A stretch of DNA of 64,000 bases from an uncultured Pseudodesulfovibrio sp. (GTDB lineage: Bacteria; Desulfobacterota; Desulfovibrionia; Desulfovibrionales; Desulfovibrionaceae). The notes under the pieces were generated by a model that saw nothing but the letters and a program-made list of their open reading frames with translations, was not told the DNA's origin and did not search any database. The position numbers were made by a program, and so were the translations under genes. Below, one piece after another: positions 42,568 to 54,554 of the stretch. The stretch covers positions 620,001 to 684,000 of the forward strand of contig NZ_OY760059.1 in assembly GCF_963662885.1 (NCBI RefSeq). The letters are read 5' to 3'. The first letter of the stretch is position 1. Every line of letters starts with the position of its first letter.

Positions 42568-44043
42568 CTACTTGAGGCCGTTGATCCAGGATACGGCCAG
42601 AGAAGCGTGGTCATCAGCCACCTGTTCCACCCAGGAAGAGCGTTCGCCCTCCGCCTCGAGCACTTCCCGGCTGGTCTTGACCGGGGCGACCACGATGGTG
42701 AAGGCGCGCTTTTCCTTGTCGCGCAGGGTCTCCAGAGTGGAGATCAGGGGACGCCATTTGGCGGTTTCCCTTCCGGTGATCAGCCAGAACACGGGAAGGT
42801 CCAGTCTGGCCAGCACGGCCCTGTCCGGCAGGTCGTTCGGGGCCAGCCCGTCGGTGAGCATACAGACCAGATAGCCGGGAGCGGCCCGCCCTGCGGCCCG
42901 GATGGCCGCGGGAACGCCCTGGCCCGAACCCCAGATCCCGGTCCTGCCTGCGTCGATGGATGGGTGGGCGGCCAGGAAATCAAAGGCGGACAGGGTGTCT
43001 TCGACCAGTTCGCCGGTACCTGCCGGAGAGGGCGTTTCGCCGCCGCAACCGCGTGGAGCGAAGGTCAGGGCCGCCAGCCCGTGCATGGACAGGGTTCGGG
43101 TGAAGGCCTGGACCATGCCGGAGTCGGCGCACTCCGGTCCGTGCACGACCACCGCGCCCGCTTGACCTTCGTCGTAGGGAGGACGGGAAAGGCGAGCCTC
43201 GATCCGCCCGGCCGGGCCGTCGAAGGCGACTTCCTCCTCGCGTACGTGGACCTTGACCGGATAGTGGGCGATGCGGTCGTCGTCGGTCATGAGGATGAAC
43301 CGTTCGATACGGTCGTTCTTGGCCAGGAAGGTGACCGAGCCGGTGACCGGTTCGTCGGCGTATACGGACGGGCCGATGGTGTAGACGTACTTGCCGAAGG
43401 CCTGTTTCAAACGGCGCAGGGTCTTGTTCTTGGAATCGTAGATCAGAAAACGCCCGTACTTGGTGTTGCGGGCATCGATGATGGAAATGATCCGGTTGTC
43501 CTTGGTCCTGAACTGGCCGGAGAACTCCTTGGAGGAATAGGAGAAATAGTCGCCCATCAGGGCCCGTCCGAAGCGCGCTTCGGCCCCTCTGTGCACGGTG
43601 GCGTCCTTGCGCACGTATATTTTCTTGGGCAGGCCGTCTTCGGCCAGCTCTTCTTCCGGGGTTGCCTCGGGTTCCGGCTCGGGCGGCAATGTCTTGGACG
43701 GACTGATCTCGACCACGTCGGATTCAGGCAGGGGCGCGGTTTCGGTCGGTGGCGCGGGGGCTGCCTCGGGCGGTTGCGGCGCGTCGTCCAGGACCACGGT
43801 CTTGTCCATGGGCAGGGGCGCGGCGGCCGGTGGTTCCTCCGGGCATTGTTGTTTGGCCTGGGCCGGAGGTTCCGGCATGGGCGCGGGCATGGGGATGATC
43901 GGCTCCGGTTCCTGAACCTCGGTCAGGTTCACCTCCATGAGCTCCTCGGGCAACAGGTCGGGCAGGTCCACGGAGTGGATCAGCGCCACCGCGACCACGG
44001 CGTGGAAGAGAATGGAGAGTGTCCAGCTCAGAACCCGCTGCAT
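42568..44043 (-). CDS. TonB-like energy transducer fused to alpha/beta-hydrolase domain
   Basis: The N-terminus has one membrane helix (about 5-25), then a Pro/Glu-rich extended region to about residue 130, as in TonB/TolA. In place of the usual TonB C-domain the protein continues with a beta-rich middle part and, from about residue 290, an alpha/beta-hydrolase: nucleophile elbow GSGQG (about residue 375) and a late His in DDHASL (about residue 477). The order is ExbB-like, ExbD-like, then this gene, as in TonB-ExbBD systems. The hydrolase should lie in the periplasm. Substrate unknown. Confidence 0.75.
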   Translation of the reverse strand: MQRVLSWTLSILFHAVVAVALIHSVDLPDLLPEELMEVNLTEVQEPEPIIPMPAPMPEPPAQAKQQCPEEPPAAAPLPMDKTVVLDDAPQPPEAAPAPPTETAPLPESDVVEISPSKTLPPEPEPEATPEEELAEDGLPKKIYVRKDATVHRGAEARFGRALMGDYFSYSSKEFSGQFRTKDNRIISIIDARNTKYGRFLIYDSKNKTLRRLKQAFGKYVYTIGPSVYADEPVTGSVTFLAKNDRIERFILMTDDDRIAHYPVKVHVREEEVAFDGPAGRIEARLSRPPYDEGQAGAVVVHGPECADSGMVQAFTRTLSMHGLAALTFAPRGCGGETPSPAGTGELVEDTLSAFDFLAAHPSIDAGRTGIWGSGQGVPAAIRAAGRAAPGYLVCMLTDGLAPNDLPDRAVLARLDLPVFWLITGRETAKWRPLISTLETLRDKEKRAFTIVVAPVKTSREVLEAEGERSSWVEQVADDHASLAVSWINGLK

Positions 44044-44058
44044 GCCGCCCCTTTCTCC

Positions 44059-44475
44059 CTATTGCTTGTCGCGGTCGCGCGGCTGTTCGGCCACAATGCC
44101 GAGCTTGTCGATGCCCGCGCCCTTGATCTCGCCCATGACCTGAACCACGGTGCCGTAGGGAACTTCCTTGTCCGCGCGCAGGAAAAGCTGCTTCTTCTGC
44201 CCGGCCACCAACCGCTTGAGGTGGTCTTCCAGCTCGTCCATGGACACCTCGTATTCGTCCAGGAAGATCCTGCCGTCCTTGCGCACGGTCAGGACCAGAT
44301 GCTCGGAATCCTGGGGCAGGTTGCGGACGGTGCGCGTGGTCGGCAGGTCCACCTCCACCCCCTGGGTCATGAGCGGAGCCGTGACCATGAAGATGATCAG
44401 CAATACCAGCATCACGTCCACGAAGGGCGTGACGTTGATCTCGTTGAGGAAGCCGCCGCCGGTCTTGATCGCCAT
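44059..44475 (-). CDS. ExbD/TolR-family protein
   Basis: Part of the proton-driven motor complex. The single N-terminal helix carries the essential Asp (Asp20) in NVTPFVDVMLVLLIIFM, and the periplasmic domain follows. Its 138 residues are normal. It lies ten bases downstream of the ExbB-like gene and 15 bases upstream of the TonB-like fusion, forming a three-gene operon. Confidence 0.9.
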   Translation of the reverse strand: MAIKTGGGFLNEINVTPFVDVMLVLLIIFMVTAPLMTQGVEVDLPTTRTVRNLPQDSEHLVLTVRKDGRIFLDEYEVSMDELEDHLKRLVAGQKKQLFLRADKEVPYGTVVQVMGEIKGAGIDKLGIVAEQPRDRDKQ

Positions 44476-44484
44476 GACCCGCTC

Positions 44485-45189
<705 letters not shown>

Positions 45190-45468
45190 GGTCGCACCTA
45201 TGGGTCAATGTGTCGGGAATGGCCGCCATGGAAGGGGCCTGTACTGTGTGTAAACCCCGTTGGGCCAGAAAGCAAGGGGAGCCGGAAATGGAAGGACTGT
45301 CTTTTCAGACGGTTGCAGTCAACTATGCGGCTTACGGCCCATCTCGGCGCAAGCGTCGCGGATTCGCGGATGCGGTATGCACTTGTCCCTTGTCCCTTTT
45401 ATGGCGTAAGAACAACGGATAGGCGGCGGGAACTGTTCATCTTTTGGGGCAGCCAGCGGAGGCGTTGC

Positions 45469-48339
45469 GTGAAAATACTGATCTTGGCGGGCAATCAGGT
45501 GGACGATCGGGATCTGGACATGATCCCGGAGGGCCATGAACGGACGGTGGTCCGCCAGGCCAAAGTGCTGCGGGGCGTTCGCCAGCTGGAAAAGGAGGAC
45601 GCCGACCTGGTCCTGTTCATGCCCGATGAGGATGATGACTCCTGGTCTCGGGGCGTGAGTCGTGTTCTCGAGGAATACGGGGGGCAGTCCATCGTCCTGG
45701 TTCGCGATTCGAGCCTGGAAGCCGAGGCCCTGGCTTTGGGAGCCTTTGAATGCCTGGTGCTGGGGCCGCAGACGCGCGAGTGCCTGGTCCGGTGCTTCCG
45801 CCATCTCCAAGGTCGTCTGGAGATTGAAAGCCAGCTCCGGTCCCGCAAGGAATTGTTCGAGTGGATGGAGCGCATAGACTCCTTCGGAAGCTGGGAGATG
45901 GGCGAGGACGGAGAGATTCTCTGGTCGAAAGGGTTGCGCCGAATATACGGTTTGGAAAAGGTCCCGGGTTGCAAGCTGTCCATCCTGCGCAATCATGTCC
46001 ATCCGGACGATCTGGATGTCTTTGACCGAGCCAATGAGGCCACCTTCGAGCAGGGCTGGCCCCTTGATTTCGAGTATCGCGTGGTGGACGATGAAGGGAA
46101 AATCCGCCACCTGCACGCCAACCGGGAAGTCGAGCTGGGCCCTGGCGGCAACATCGTGCGCGCCTGGGGCATGGCCCGTGACGTGTCTCTGCAAAAGGAG
46201 TTCGAGGAGCTGCTCTTCCGGCGGGACGCCATCCTCCAGGTCCTGACCAACTTCGCCAGCCGTTTTTTGCGCAAGGTGGATTGGAACGGCGGGGTGGACG
46301 AGGCTCTGGCCAAGCTCGGCAAGGTCACGGGCGTGACGCGCATCTACCTTTTCAACAAGCACACCGGCCCGGAAGGCGAGGAAAGGCTCTCTCTGCATAA
46401 TGAATGGTCCGCAGAGTGGGTCGCGCCGCTGAGCGCCATGCCCTTGAGCCGGGATCTGGCGATCTCGCCTCGTTACGATACCTGGCGCGCGGCCATGCTC
46501 AAACGCAAGGTGGTTACCGGGCATGTGAAGCACTTCCGAAAGGAGGAGCGTACATTGTTCTCGGCCTCGGGGGCCAAGTCGGTCATGATCCTGCCGGTCT
46601 TTGCGGGCAATATCTGGTGGGGATTTTTGGGGTTGTCAGAGCATCGCCACGAGCGAGACTGGCTGCCTGTGGAGATAGAATCCATGATGCTTGCCGCCAA
46701 CCTTTTCGGCTCGGCCATTCATTACGGCGACATGAGCCGCAAGCTGGTGGATGCCAACCGGTCAGCCGAGGAGGCTTCCAGCGCCGCGCTTGAGGCGAAC
46801 ATGGCCAAGTCCATGTTCCTGGCGAACATGAGCCATGAGATCCGCACCCCCATCAGCGGCATTCTGGGCATGGCCGAGATGATGGTCACCACCGGCCTCA
46901 CCGAGGCGCAGCGGGAACACATGGACATGATCCGCGACGCCAGCAACTCCCTGCTGAACATCGTCAACGACATCCTGGACATTTCCAAGATCGAGGCGGG
47001 GCGCATGGAGCTAAAGCCCGAAGATTTCACTTTCCGGACCGCGCTCGAAACCAGTGTGCGCTCCTTCGGCCCCCAGGCCGAACTCAACGGCCTGGTCTTC
47101 CGCTATTCCGTGGCCGAAGACGTGCCCGAACGGCTCAACGGCGATCCGGACAGGCTGGGTCAGGTCCTGTGGAACCTCATCGGCAACGCGCTCAAGTTCA
47201 CGCCACGCGGCATGGTTGAGCTGTCCGTGGAGCTTTCCCACATGGAGTCCGGGAGGGCCTGCCTCCAGTTCAAGGTCCGCGATACCGGTGTAGGCATCCC
47301 GGAGGACAAGCTCGACGCGATTTTCGACAGCTTCACCCAGGCTGACAGTTCCCTGCGCAAGAAGCACCAGGGGACCGGACTCGGGCTGACCATCTCCCGC
47401 CAGCTGGTCAACATGATGGGCGGCGAGATCGGCGTGGAATCGGTAGTGGACCAGGGCAGCACCTTCTTCTTCACCGCCTGGTTCGGACTGGCCAAGGCGC
47501 CGGAGCCGCAGCCTGCCCCGGCCAGAGCTCGTTCCCCGCGCACCCTGCATCTGAACATCCTGTTGGCCGACGACAATCCCATGAACAGGAAATACCTGGA
47601 ACATTTCCTGACTATGTTCGGCCATACCGTGACCACCGCTGAAAACGGCGTTCAGGCCCTGGATGTCCTTCGGGAGAAGGGAAAGACCATAGACGTGGTC
47701 CTCATGGACGTGCAAATGCCCGAAATGAGCGGTCTTGAAGCCACCCGGGCCATCCGGGAATCCGACGGCCGCCTCTATGACCGCAACATTCCGATTATCG
47801 CCCTGACCGCCTACGCCATGAAGGGCGATCGCGAGCGCATGCTCGACGCGGGCATGGACGATTACGTCAGCAAGCCCGTGGACATGCACAAGCTGTCCGA
47901 GGCCATTGTCCGTAGTACGGCCGACAGAGTCGCCCGAAAGGATGTTCTTTGCCGGGTGTCCCCGGCTCAGCCCGTGCCGAAGGCGGCCAACAAGGTCGAG
48001 GTCGTCCTGGACGTGGACAGTCTGACCCAACGGTTCGAGGGCAACATGGACCTGTACAAGGACATCCTCGACCTTTTCCTCCTTGAGGCAAAGGTCAAGC
48101 GCGAAGAGCTTCACCTTGGGCTCGAGGCCATGGACGCCAAGGCCGTGGCTGCCGCCCTGCATTCCATCACCAACATTTCCAGCCATGTCCTGGCCATGGA
48201 CGTGGTCACTGAATCCCGTTCGTTGGAAAAATTATGTTATTGCGGCGAGATGGATGACGTAAAGAAGAGGGTCGAGGGACTCCTGCCCCGCTTCGACGCA
48301 CTGGTCAAGGCCGTTGAGAACGAGGCCGCGCGACTGTAA
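45469..48339 (+). CDS. Hybrid sensor histidine kinase (REC-like, PAS, GAF, HisKA, HATPase, REC, HPt)
   Basis: A 956-residue phosphorelay kinase. Residues 1-115 look like a degenerate receiver fold, then PAS (about 130-245), GAF-like (250-420), HisKA with NMSHEIRTP (His456), HATPase (565-680), a canonical receiver (ILLADDNPMNRKYL, then LMDVQMPEM) and an HPt domain with His in ALHSITNISSHV. GTG 45469 was chosen because GGAGG precedes it and the downstream protein is complete. A much longer frame starting at 44959 is antisense to the ExbB gene and unlikely. Confidence 0.87.
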   Translation: MKILILAGNQVDDRDLDMIPEGHERTVVRQAKVLRGVRQLEKEDADLVLFMPDEDDDSWSRGVSRVLEEYGGQSIVLVRDSSLEAEALALGAFECLVLGPQTRECLVRCFRHLQGRLEIESQLRSRKELFEWMERIDSFGSWEMGEDGEILWSKGLRRIYGLEKVPGCKLSILRNHVHPDDLDVFDRANEATFEQGWPLDFEYRVVDDEGKIRHLHANREVELGPGGNIVRAWGMARDVSLQKEFEELLFRRDAILQVLTNFASRFLRKVDWNGGVDEALAKLGKVTGVTRIYLFNKHTGPEGEERLSLHNEWSAEWVAPLSAMPLSRDLAISPRYDTWRAAMLKRKVVTGHVKHFRKEERTLFSASGAKSVMILPVFAGNIWWGFLGLSEHRHERDWLPVEIESMMLAANLFGSAIHYGDMSRKLVDANRSAEEASSAALEANMAKSMFLANMSHEIRTPISGILGMAEMMVTTGLTEAQREHMDMIRDASNSLLNIVNDILDISKIEAGRMELKPEDFTFRTALETSVRSFGPQAELNGLVFRYSVAEDVPERLNGDPDRLGQVLWNLIGNALKFTPRGMVELSVELSHMESGRACLQFKVRDTGVGIPEDKLDAIFDSFTQADSSLRKKHQGTGLGLTISRQLVNMMGGEIGVESVVDQGSTFFFTAWFGLAKAPEPQPAPARARSPRTLHLNILLADDNPMNRKYLEHFLTMFGHTVTTAENGVQALDVLREKGKTIDVVLMDVQMPEMSGLEATRAIRESDGRLYDRNIPIIALTAYAMKGDRERMLDAGMDDYVSKPVDMHKLSEAIVRSTADRVARKDVLCRVSPAQPVPKAANKVEVVLDVDSLTQRFEGNMDLYKDILDLFLLEAKVKREELHLGLEAMDAKAVAAALHSITNISSHVLAMDVVTESRSLEKLCYCGEMDDVKKRVEGLLPRFDALVKAVENEAARL

Positions 48340-48418
48340 CCCGTTGCAATTTGCGGACTTACAGAGTAGGTATTGCTGACCGTTTCCATCCCGGAAATCG
48401 CCGTACAGGAGGTAGCCG

Positions 48419-49096
48419 ATGCTGGTCAGAGACTGGATGACGGTCAACGTCATCGCCCTGGGAGTGAATTCCTCGGTGCTGGATGCGGCCGAGATACTGA
48501 GGGAAAAGAACATCCGTCAGTTCCCGGTCATCGACAGCGCGGGCTCCCTGGTGGGCATTGTCTCCGACCGGGACATCCGCGACGCCATGCCGTCCAAGTT
48601 CATCCCCGGCGACGCCGTGGTCGAGAGCGGCGGCGGCCTGTACACCCTCACCGCCGGGGACATCATGACCCTGGATCCTGTCTCGGTACCGCCCGACGCG
48701 GCCATGACCGAAGTGGCCGACATTCTGGTCAAGCACAAGGTCGGCGGACTGCCCGTAGTGGACAGGGGCCGTCTTGAGGGGATCATCACACAACTCGACG
48801 TGCTCCGTTTTCTCTGCTCTTCGGCGGGGTCCATACGTGGCGGTGCCCAGTTCGGCATCCGCCTGGACGGCTCCGAGGGCACCCTGCCCGATATCCTCTG
48901 CGACCTGCGCGCCAAGGGGCTCTCCTTCACCAGTGTCTTCACCGCCGTGGACCCTTCCCGTTGCGGCTCCCGGAATGCCTACGTGACCATCGCCGAGCTC
49001 GGCGACAAGTCTGTCGAGGACGTCGTTGAATTGCTGCAAAGCAAATACACCTTACTCTTCTATGTAGCCGAAGGTGTGACTGTAGATCTGGTGTAA
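48419..49096 (+). CDS. Tandem CBS-domain protein with ACT-like C-terminus (AcuB-like)
   Basis: Two CBS domains (MLVRDWMTVNVIAL, then AGDIMTLDPVSVPPDAAMTE) bind adenosyl nucleotides in related proteins. About 75 residues at the C-terminus resemble an ACT/AcuB-type regulatory fold. The start has CAGGAGGT. It lies 80 bases after the hybrid kinase. Its role is probably regulatory; the partner is unknown. Confidence 0.85.
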   Translation: MLVRDWMTVNVIALGVNSSVLDAAEILREKNIRQFPVIDSAGSLVGIVSDRDIRDAMPSKFIPGDAVVESGGGLYTLTAGDIMTLDPVSVPPDAAMTEVADILVKHKVGGLPVVDRGRLEGIITQLDVLRFLCSSAGSIRGGAQFGIRLDGSEGTLPDILCDLRAKGLSFTSVFTAVDPSRCGSRNAYVTIAELGDKSVEDVVELLQSKYTLLFYVAEGVTVDLV

Positions 49097-49110
49097 TCCG
49101 CGGGGAGCGG

Positions 49111-49224
49111 CTTTCGATAGCGGGCCATCTGCACATTTTTCGAGGGTCCGCCTGATCCTCACGTACAGGGGTACGCTGCGGTCAGGCGAACCCTCGAAAA
49201 ATGCACAGCTGACCCACTCTCGAA
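49111..49224. repeat. Large intergenic inverted repeat
   Basis: Arms TGCACATTTTTCGAGGGT (49130-49147) with CCGCCTGA, and TCAGGCGAACCCTCGAAAAA (49182-49201) with TGCACA, pair almost perfectly. An outer stem pairs CTTTCGATAGCGGG with CCCACTCTCGAAAG, and the centre has CGTAC/GTACG. The whole structure spans about 114 bases. It may be a bidirectional terminator, an RNA or a REP-like element. Confidence 0.65.
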
Positions 49225-49356
49225 AGCCTTGTGCTAGCGCGGTAAAAGAGCCGCTGTCGGGTGCTTCGCACCCAATTCACTCCAAAGAGGAAGATGGGCC
49301 TTTGACTGGAAGATGAGTCGAAGGCCTTTTTGCGTGGCCCACCCCGCGAAGCGGCG

Positions 49357-49430
49357 CCAAAAAGTTTTGATGGGGGAGTCCAGAGGGGGCAACTTTTTCA
49401 AAAGTTTCCCCCTCTGGCCGCCGGAGGCAA
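49357..49430. repeat. Dispersed intergenic palindrome, copy 6 (diverged)
   Basis: CAAAAAGTTTTGATGGGGGAG leads into CCAGAGGGGGCAACTTTT paired with AAAAGTTTCCCCCTCTGG, then CCGCCGGAGGC. The order of elements matches copies 4 and 5, but the stem sequence has changed completely while staying paired. Confidence 0.5.
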
Positions 49431-49434
49431 AAAA

Positions 49435-49474
49435 AGGACCACCCGACCGCAATGCGGCCGGGTGGTCCTTTTTT
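49435..49474. terminator. Intrinsic terminator downstream of the response regulator
   Basis: AGGACCACCCGACCGC (49435-49450) pairs with GCGGCCGGGTGGTCCT (49454-49469) with one mismatch, with A- and T-runs on either side. It serves the minus-strand receiver gene, and perhaps both directions. Confidence 0.88.
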
Positions 49475-49491
49475 CGTCAGCGTATGCCGGG

Positions 49492-49860
49492 CTAGTCGGC
49501 CAGGGCGTTGCGGACGACTTCGACGAGGCGGCGGGTGTCGATGGGTTTGGTGAAGGTATCGACCACGTCGTAGACCTTGGCGAGTTCGACGATGGCTTCG
49601 GGGTTGAAGGCTTCGCCGCCGGAGATGGCGATGAACTTGTGGGCGCTGTCGGCCTTGATGAGTTCTCCCATGACCTGGAGCCCGCCTTTCTTGGGCAGGA
49701 AAATATCGATGATGGACAAGTCGATGGGGGTGTCGTGACAGATGTGGATGGCTTCTTCGCCGTCCGCGGCCTCGATCACGTTAAAGCCTTCGGCCTCGAG
49801 AACCGATTTGAGCAGTTCCCGGATCATGGGGGCGTCGTCGACGACGAGGATGGTTTTCAT
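49492..49860 (-). CDS. Stand-alone receiver-domain response regulator (CheY-like)
   Basis: A single receiver domain of 122 residues (ILVVDDAPMIRELL; phospho-Asp in LSIIDIFLPKKGG; Lys in FTKPIDTRRL). ATG 49860 follows AAAGGAG. It begins 12 bases after the hybrid kinase gene upstream on the same strand, so it is likely to take phosphate from that kinase's HPt domain. Output is by protein interaction, since there is no effector domain. Confidence 0.9.
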   Translation of the reverse strand: MKTILVVDDAPMIRELLKSVLEAEGFNVIEAADGEEAIHICHDTPIDLSIIDIFLPKKGGLQVMGELIKADSAHKFIAISGGEAFNPEAIVELAKVYDVVDTFTKPIDTRRLVEVVRNALAD

Positions 49861-49872
49861 CAAGGTGCTCCT

Positions 49873-52314
<2,442 letters not shown>

Positions 52315-52475
52315 GCTGTTCGTGTATTCGATAGGTTACTCTTGTCATAGTAGTAAAAAACCCGGGCGGTCAGGTCAACGGGAAAGCCCTCCGGGACATT
52401 ATAAATTATGCCAGTCCGAGCGACTTGCCATTTCCGTCGGTTGCCGTATCGTGGCCGCTGTCCACGGGAGGGAAT

Positions 52476-53345
52476 ATGGACCATCAGGGTATGATCATAC
52501 GACCGCCAAGCGAGGCCGGGTCCGTTCTGCTGCAGGTCACTCTGGGGTGTTCTCACGGTCGCTGCGCCTTTTGCGGCGCCTATCTGGAAAAGCGGTTTGA
52601 CATCAAGCCGCGTGAGACCGTGCTCTCGGACATCCTCTACGCGGCCCGACAACTTCGCGATCAGCGTCGGGTGTTCCTGTGCGACGGGGACGCCATGATT
52701 CTTCCCCAGGCGCGCCTGACCGAAATCCTGTCCCTTATCCGCGAGCACCTGCCCTGGGTCACCAGAGTGGGTACATACGCCAACGCCAAGAGTCTGAAGC
52801 GCAAAAGCGACGCGGAACTGGCCGAGCTGCGCGAGCTGGGACTGGGTATTGTTTACATGGGGCTCGAGTCCGGAGACGACGCGATTCTGGAGGCGATGGG
52901 CAAGAACGGAAACGCCGCCTTCATCGTGGAGCAGGGGCGACGGGCCAAGGCGGCCGGGTTCAAGCTCAATGTCACGGTCATCAACGGGCTGGGCGGCGTG
53001 GAGCGGTCCCTGGAACACGCCGAGGCCACAGGCCGCGCCCTGACGCGCATGGACCCGGATCAGGTGGGGGCGCTCAGCCTGATGCTCGTGCCGGGTACTC
53101 CGCTGTTCGAGCGCGCCCAAAGCGGGGAGTTCGAAGTTCCGGACGCGCAGGGTATTCTGCGGGAACTGCGCGGGATGCTGGCTCGGACCACACTGACCCG
53201 CGGCCTGTTTCTGGCCGATCACGCCTCCAACTACCTGCCGCTCAAGGTCCGCCTGCCCTCGGGCAAAGAGGCGGCGCTGGACCGCATTGACCGGGCCCTG
53301 GCGGGCATGACCCCGCTCAGGGACGAGTCTCTCCGGCGGCTCTGA
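52476..53345 (+). CDS. Radical SAM protein with CX4CX2C cluster motif
   Basis: The start ATG 52476 follows GGAGGGAAT; a longer frame upstream is not supported. The Fe-S cysteines are Cys25, Cys30 and Cys33 (CSHGRCAFCGAY), with four rather than three residues between the first two. Radical SAM barrel features follow (LCDGDAMILP, GLGIVYMGLESGDD). The 289 residues carry no extra accessory domain. Substrate unknown. Confidence 0.85.
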   Translation: MDHQGMIIRPPSEAGSVLLQVTLGCSHGRCAFCGAYLEKRFDIKPRETVLSDILYAARQLRDQRRVFLCDGDAMILPQARLTEILSLIREHLPWVTRVGTYANAKSLKRKSDAELAELRELGLGIVYMGLESGDDAILEAMGKNGNAAFIVEQGRRAKAAGFKLNVTVINGLGGVERSLEHAEATGRALTRMDPDQVGALSLMLVPGTPLFERAQSGEFEVPDAQGILRELRGMLARTTLTRGLFLADHASNYLPLKVRLPSGKEAALDRIDRALAGMTPLRDESLRRL

Positions 53346-53357
53346 TCCTTCGTAAAA

Positions 53358-54545
53358 TCAGCGGATGAAGACCCCGTCCTTGACGATGTGCACGGGGTCT
53401 TGCAGCGCGTCCGGCGTAGGGTATCCGCGCACGGCCAGCAGGTCGGCGGCCATGCCCGGCGCGATGCGGCCCCGGTTCGTAAAACCGCAAACCTCGGCCG
53501 CAGTGGATGTGGCCGCCTCGATAACCGCCGATTCGTCCAGCCCTGCTTTTGCCAGCAGTTTCATCTCTTGCACCGGCATGCCCGCGTCGGTGCGCCGGTA
53601 GGGAAAGTCGTTGCCCAGGGCGATGCGCCCGCCCATGGCATGGAAGGCGCGGACCGGCGCAAACAGGCTCGGCCCGTTCCATGGGGTACGGGTGAACACG
53701 TCCAGGGTCGGGGTCATGATCACCCGATCGCGGGTCATCCGTTCGAGCAGTTTTCGGTAATGGGGTACAGGGGCGTTATCAGGGTCGATGACAGGCCGGA
53801 TGGTCCCACGATCGTGCCAGCGGTAGGGGACGTGCTCGATGTAGTCCACTCCGGCGTCGAGTGCCGGTTCCAGGCCGGACAAATCTTCCACATGACAGCG
53901 CACGCCCAGCCCGAGGCGGTGGGCCGTGTCGCAGATGGCCCGGGCGACGGTCGGGTCGAATACGGGCCACGGTTTCGGCAATGTTCCCGGCTCAAAGGCG
54001 ATCTTGATGCGTCTCACGCCCAGATCGGCCAGCCGTTTGACCGCGTCTGAGCCTTGCCCTGTCGAGGCAACGGCCAGGGCGTGGTCCGGGCTGTGTATGG
54101 GCAGAGGGTAGCCGCCGGGCGGGCAGAGCATGGGGCCGCAGGCGGAGGCGGTGGCTGTTTGTCCGGCAGGCGAGTCCTGAAGCGCGGTCAGAAATTTGAG
54201 CGGTGAAGCCGCGTCGCCGATTGCGGTCACGCCGTGCTCGAGCCAACGCGCACGCCGTTCATCGGCGGTGTGCAGGTTGTGGCAATGGGCGTTGATAACG
54301 CCTGGCAGGATAGAGCCGTTCCCGGTCGCGAAAACCGGACGGTCGTTGACCTCCCGGATCGGGACCACATCCTCGATGCGGCCCTGACGGACGAGCACGG
54401 CATGTCCGGGCAGTGGTGCACCCCGGCCTGGGTAGACGGTACCGGCCAGTGCGAAGGTTTCATCCGTCCCGGCGGCCAGGGCGGAGGGCGCAAACAGGCT
54501 CGTTCCGGCCAACAGGGTCAGGAACGCGCGCCGGGACAGGGCCAT
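53358..54545 (-). CDS. Tat-exported amidohydrolase
   Basis: The N-terminus MALSRRAFLTLLAGTSLFAP is a twin-arginine signal (SRRAF). The amidohydrolase barrel shows metal-binding HCH in INAHCHNLHT, and LGLGVRCHVEDLSGLEPAL further on. The final ALGNDFPYRRTD supplies the late Asp. A periplasmic location suggests action on an imported or waste compound. About 395 residues including the signal. The substrate cannot be told. Confidence 0.82.
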   Translation of the reverse strand: MALSRRAFLTLLAGTSLFAPSALAAGTDETFALAGTVYPGRGAPLPGHAVLVRQGRIEDVVPIREVNDRPVFATGNGSILPGVINAHCHNLHTADERRARWLEHGVTAIGDAASPLKFLTALQDSPAGQTATASACGPMLCPPGGYPLPIHSPDHALAVASTGQGSDAVKRLADLGVRRIKIAFEPGTLPKPWPVFDPTVARAICDTAHRLGLGVRCHVEDLSGLEPALDAGVDYIEHVPYRWHDRGTIRPVIDPDNAPVPHYRKLLERMTRDRVIMTPTLDVFTRTPWNGPSLFAPVRAFHAMGGRIALGNDFPYRRTDAGMPVQEMKLLAKAGLDESAVIEAATSTAAEVCGFTNRGRIAPGMAADLLAVRGYPTPDALQDPVHIVKDGVFIR

Positions 54546-54554
54546 GGGGCCGGG

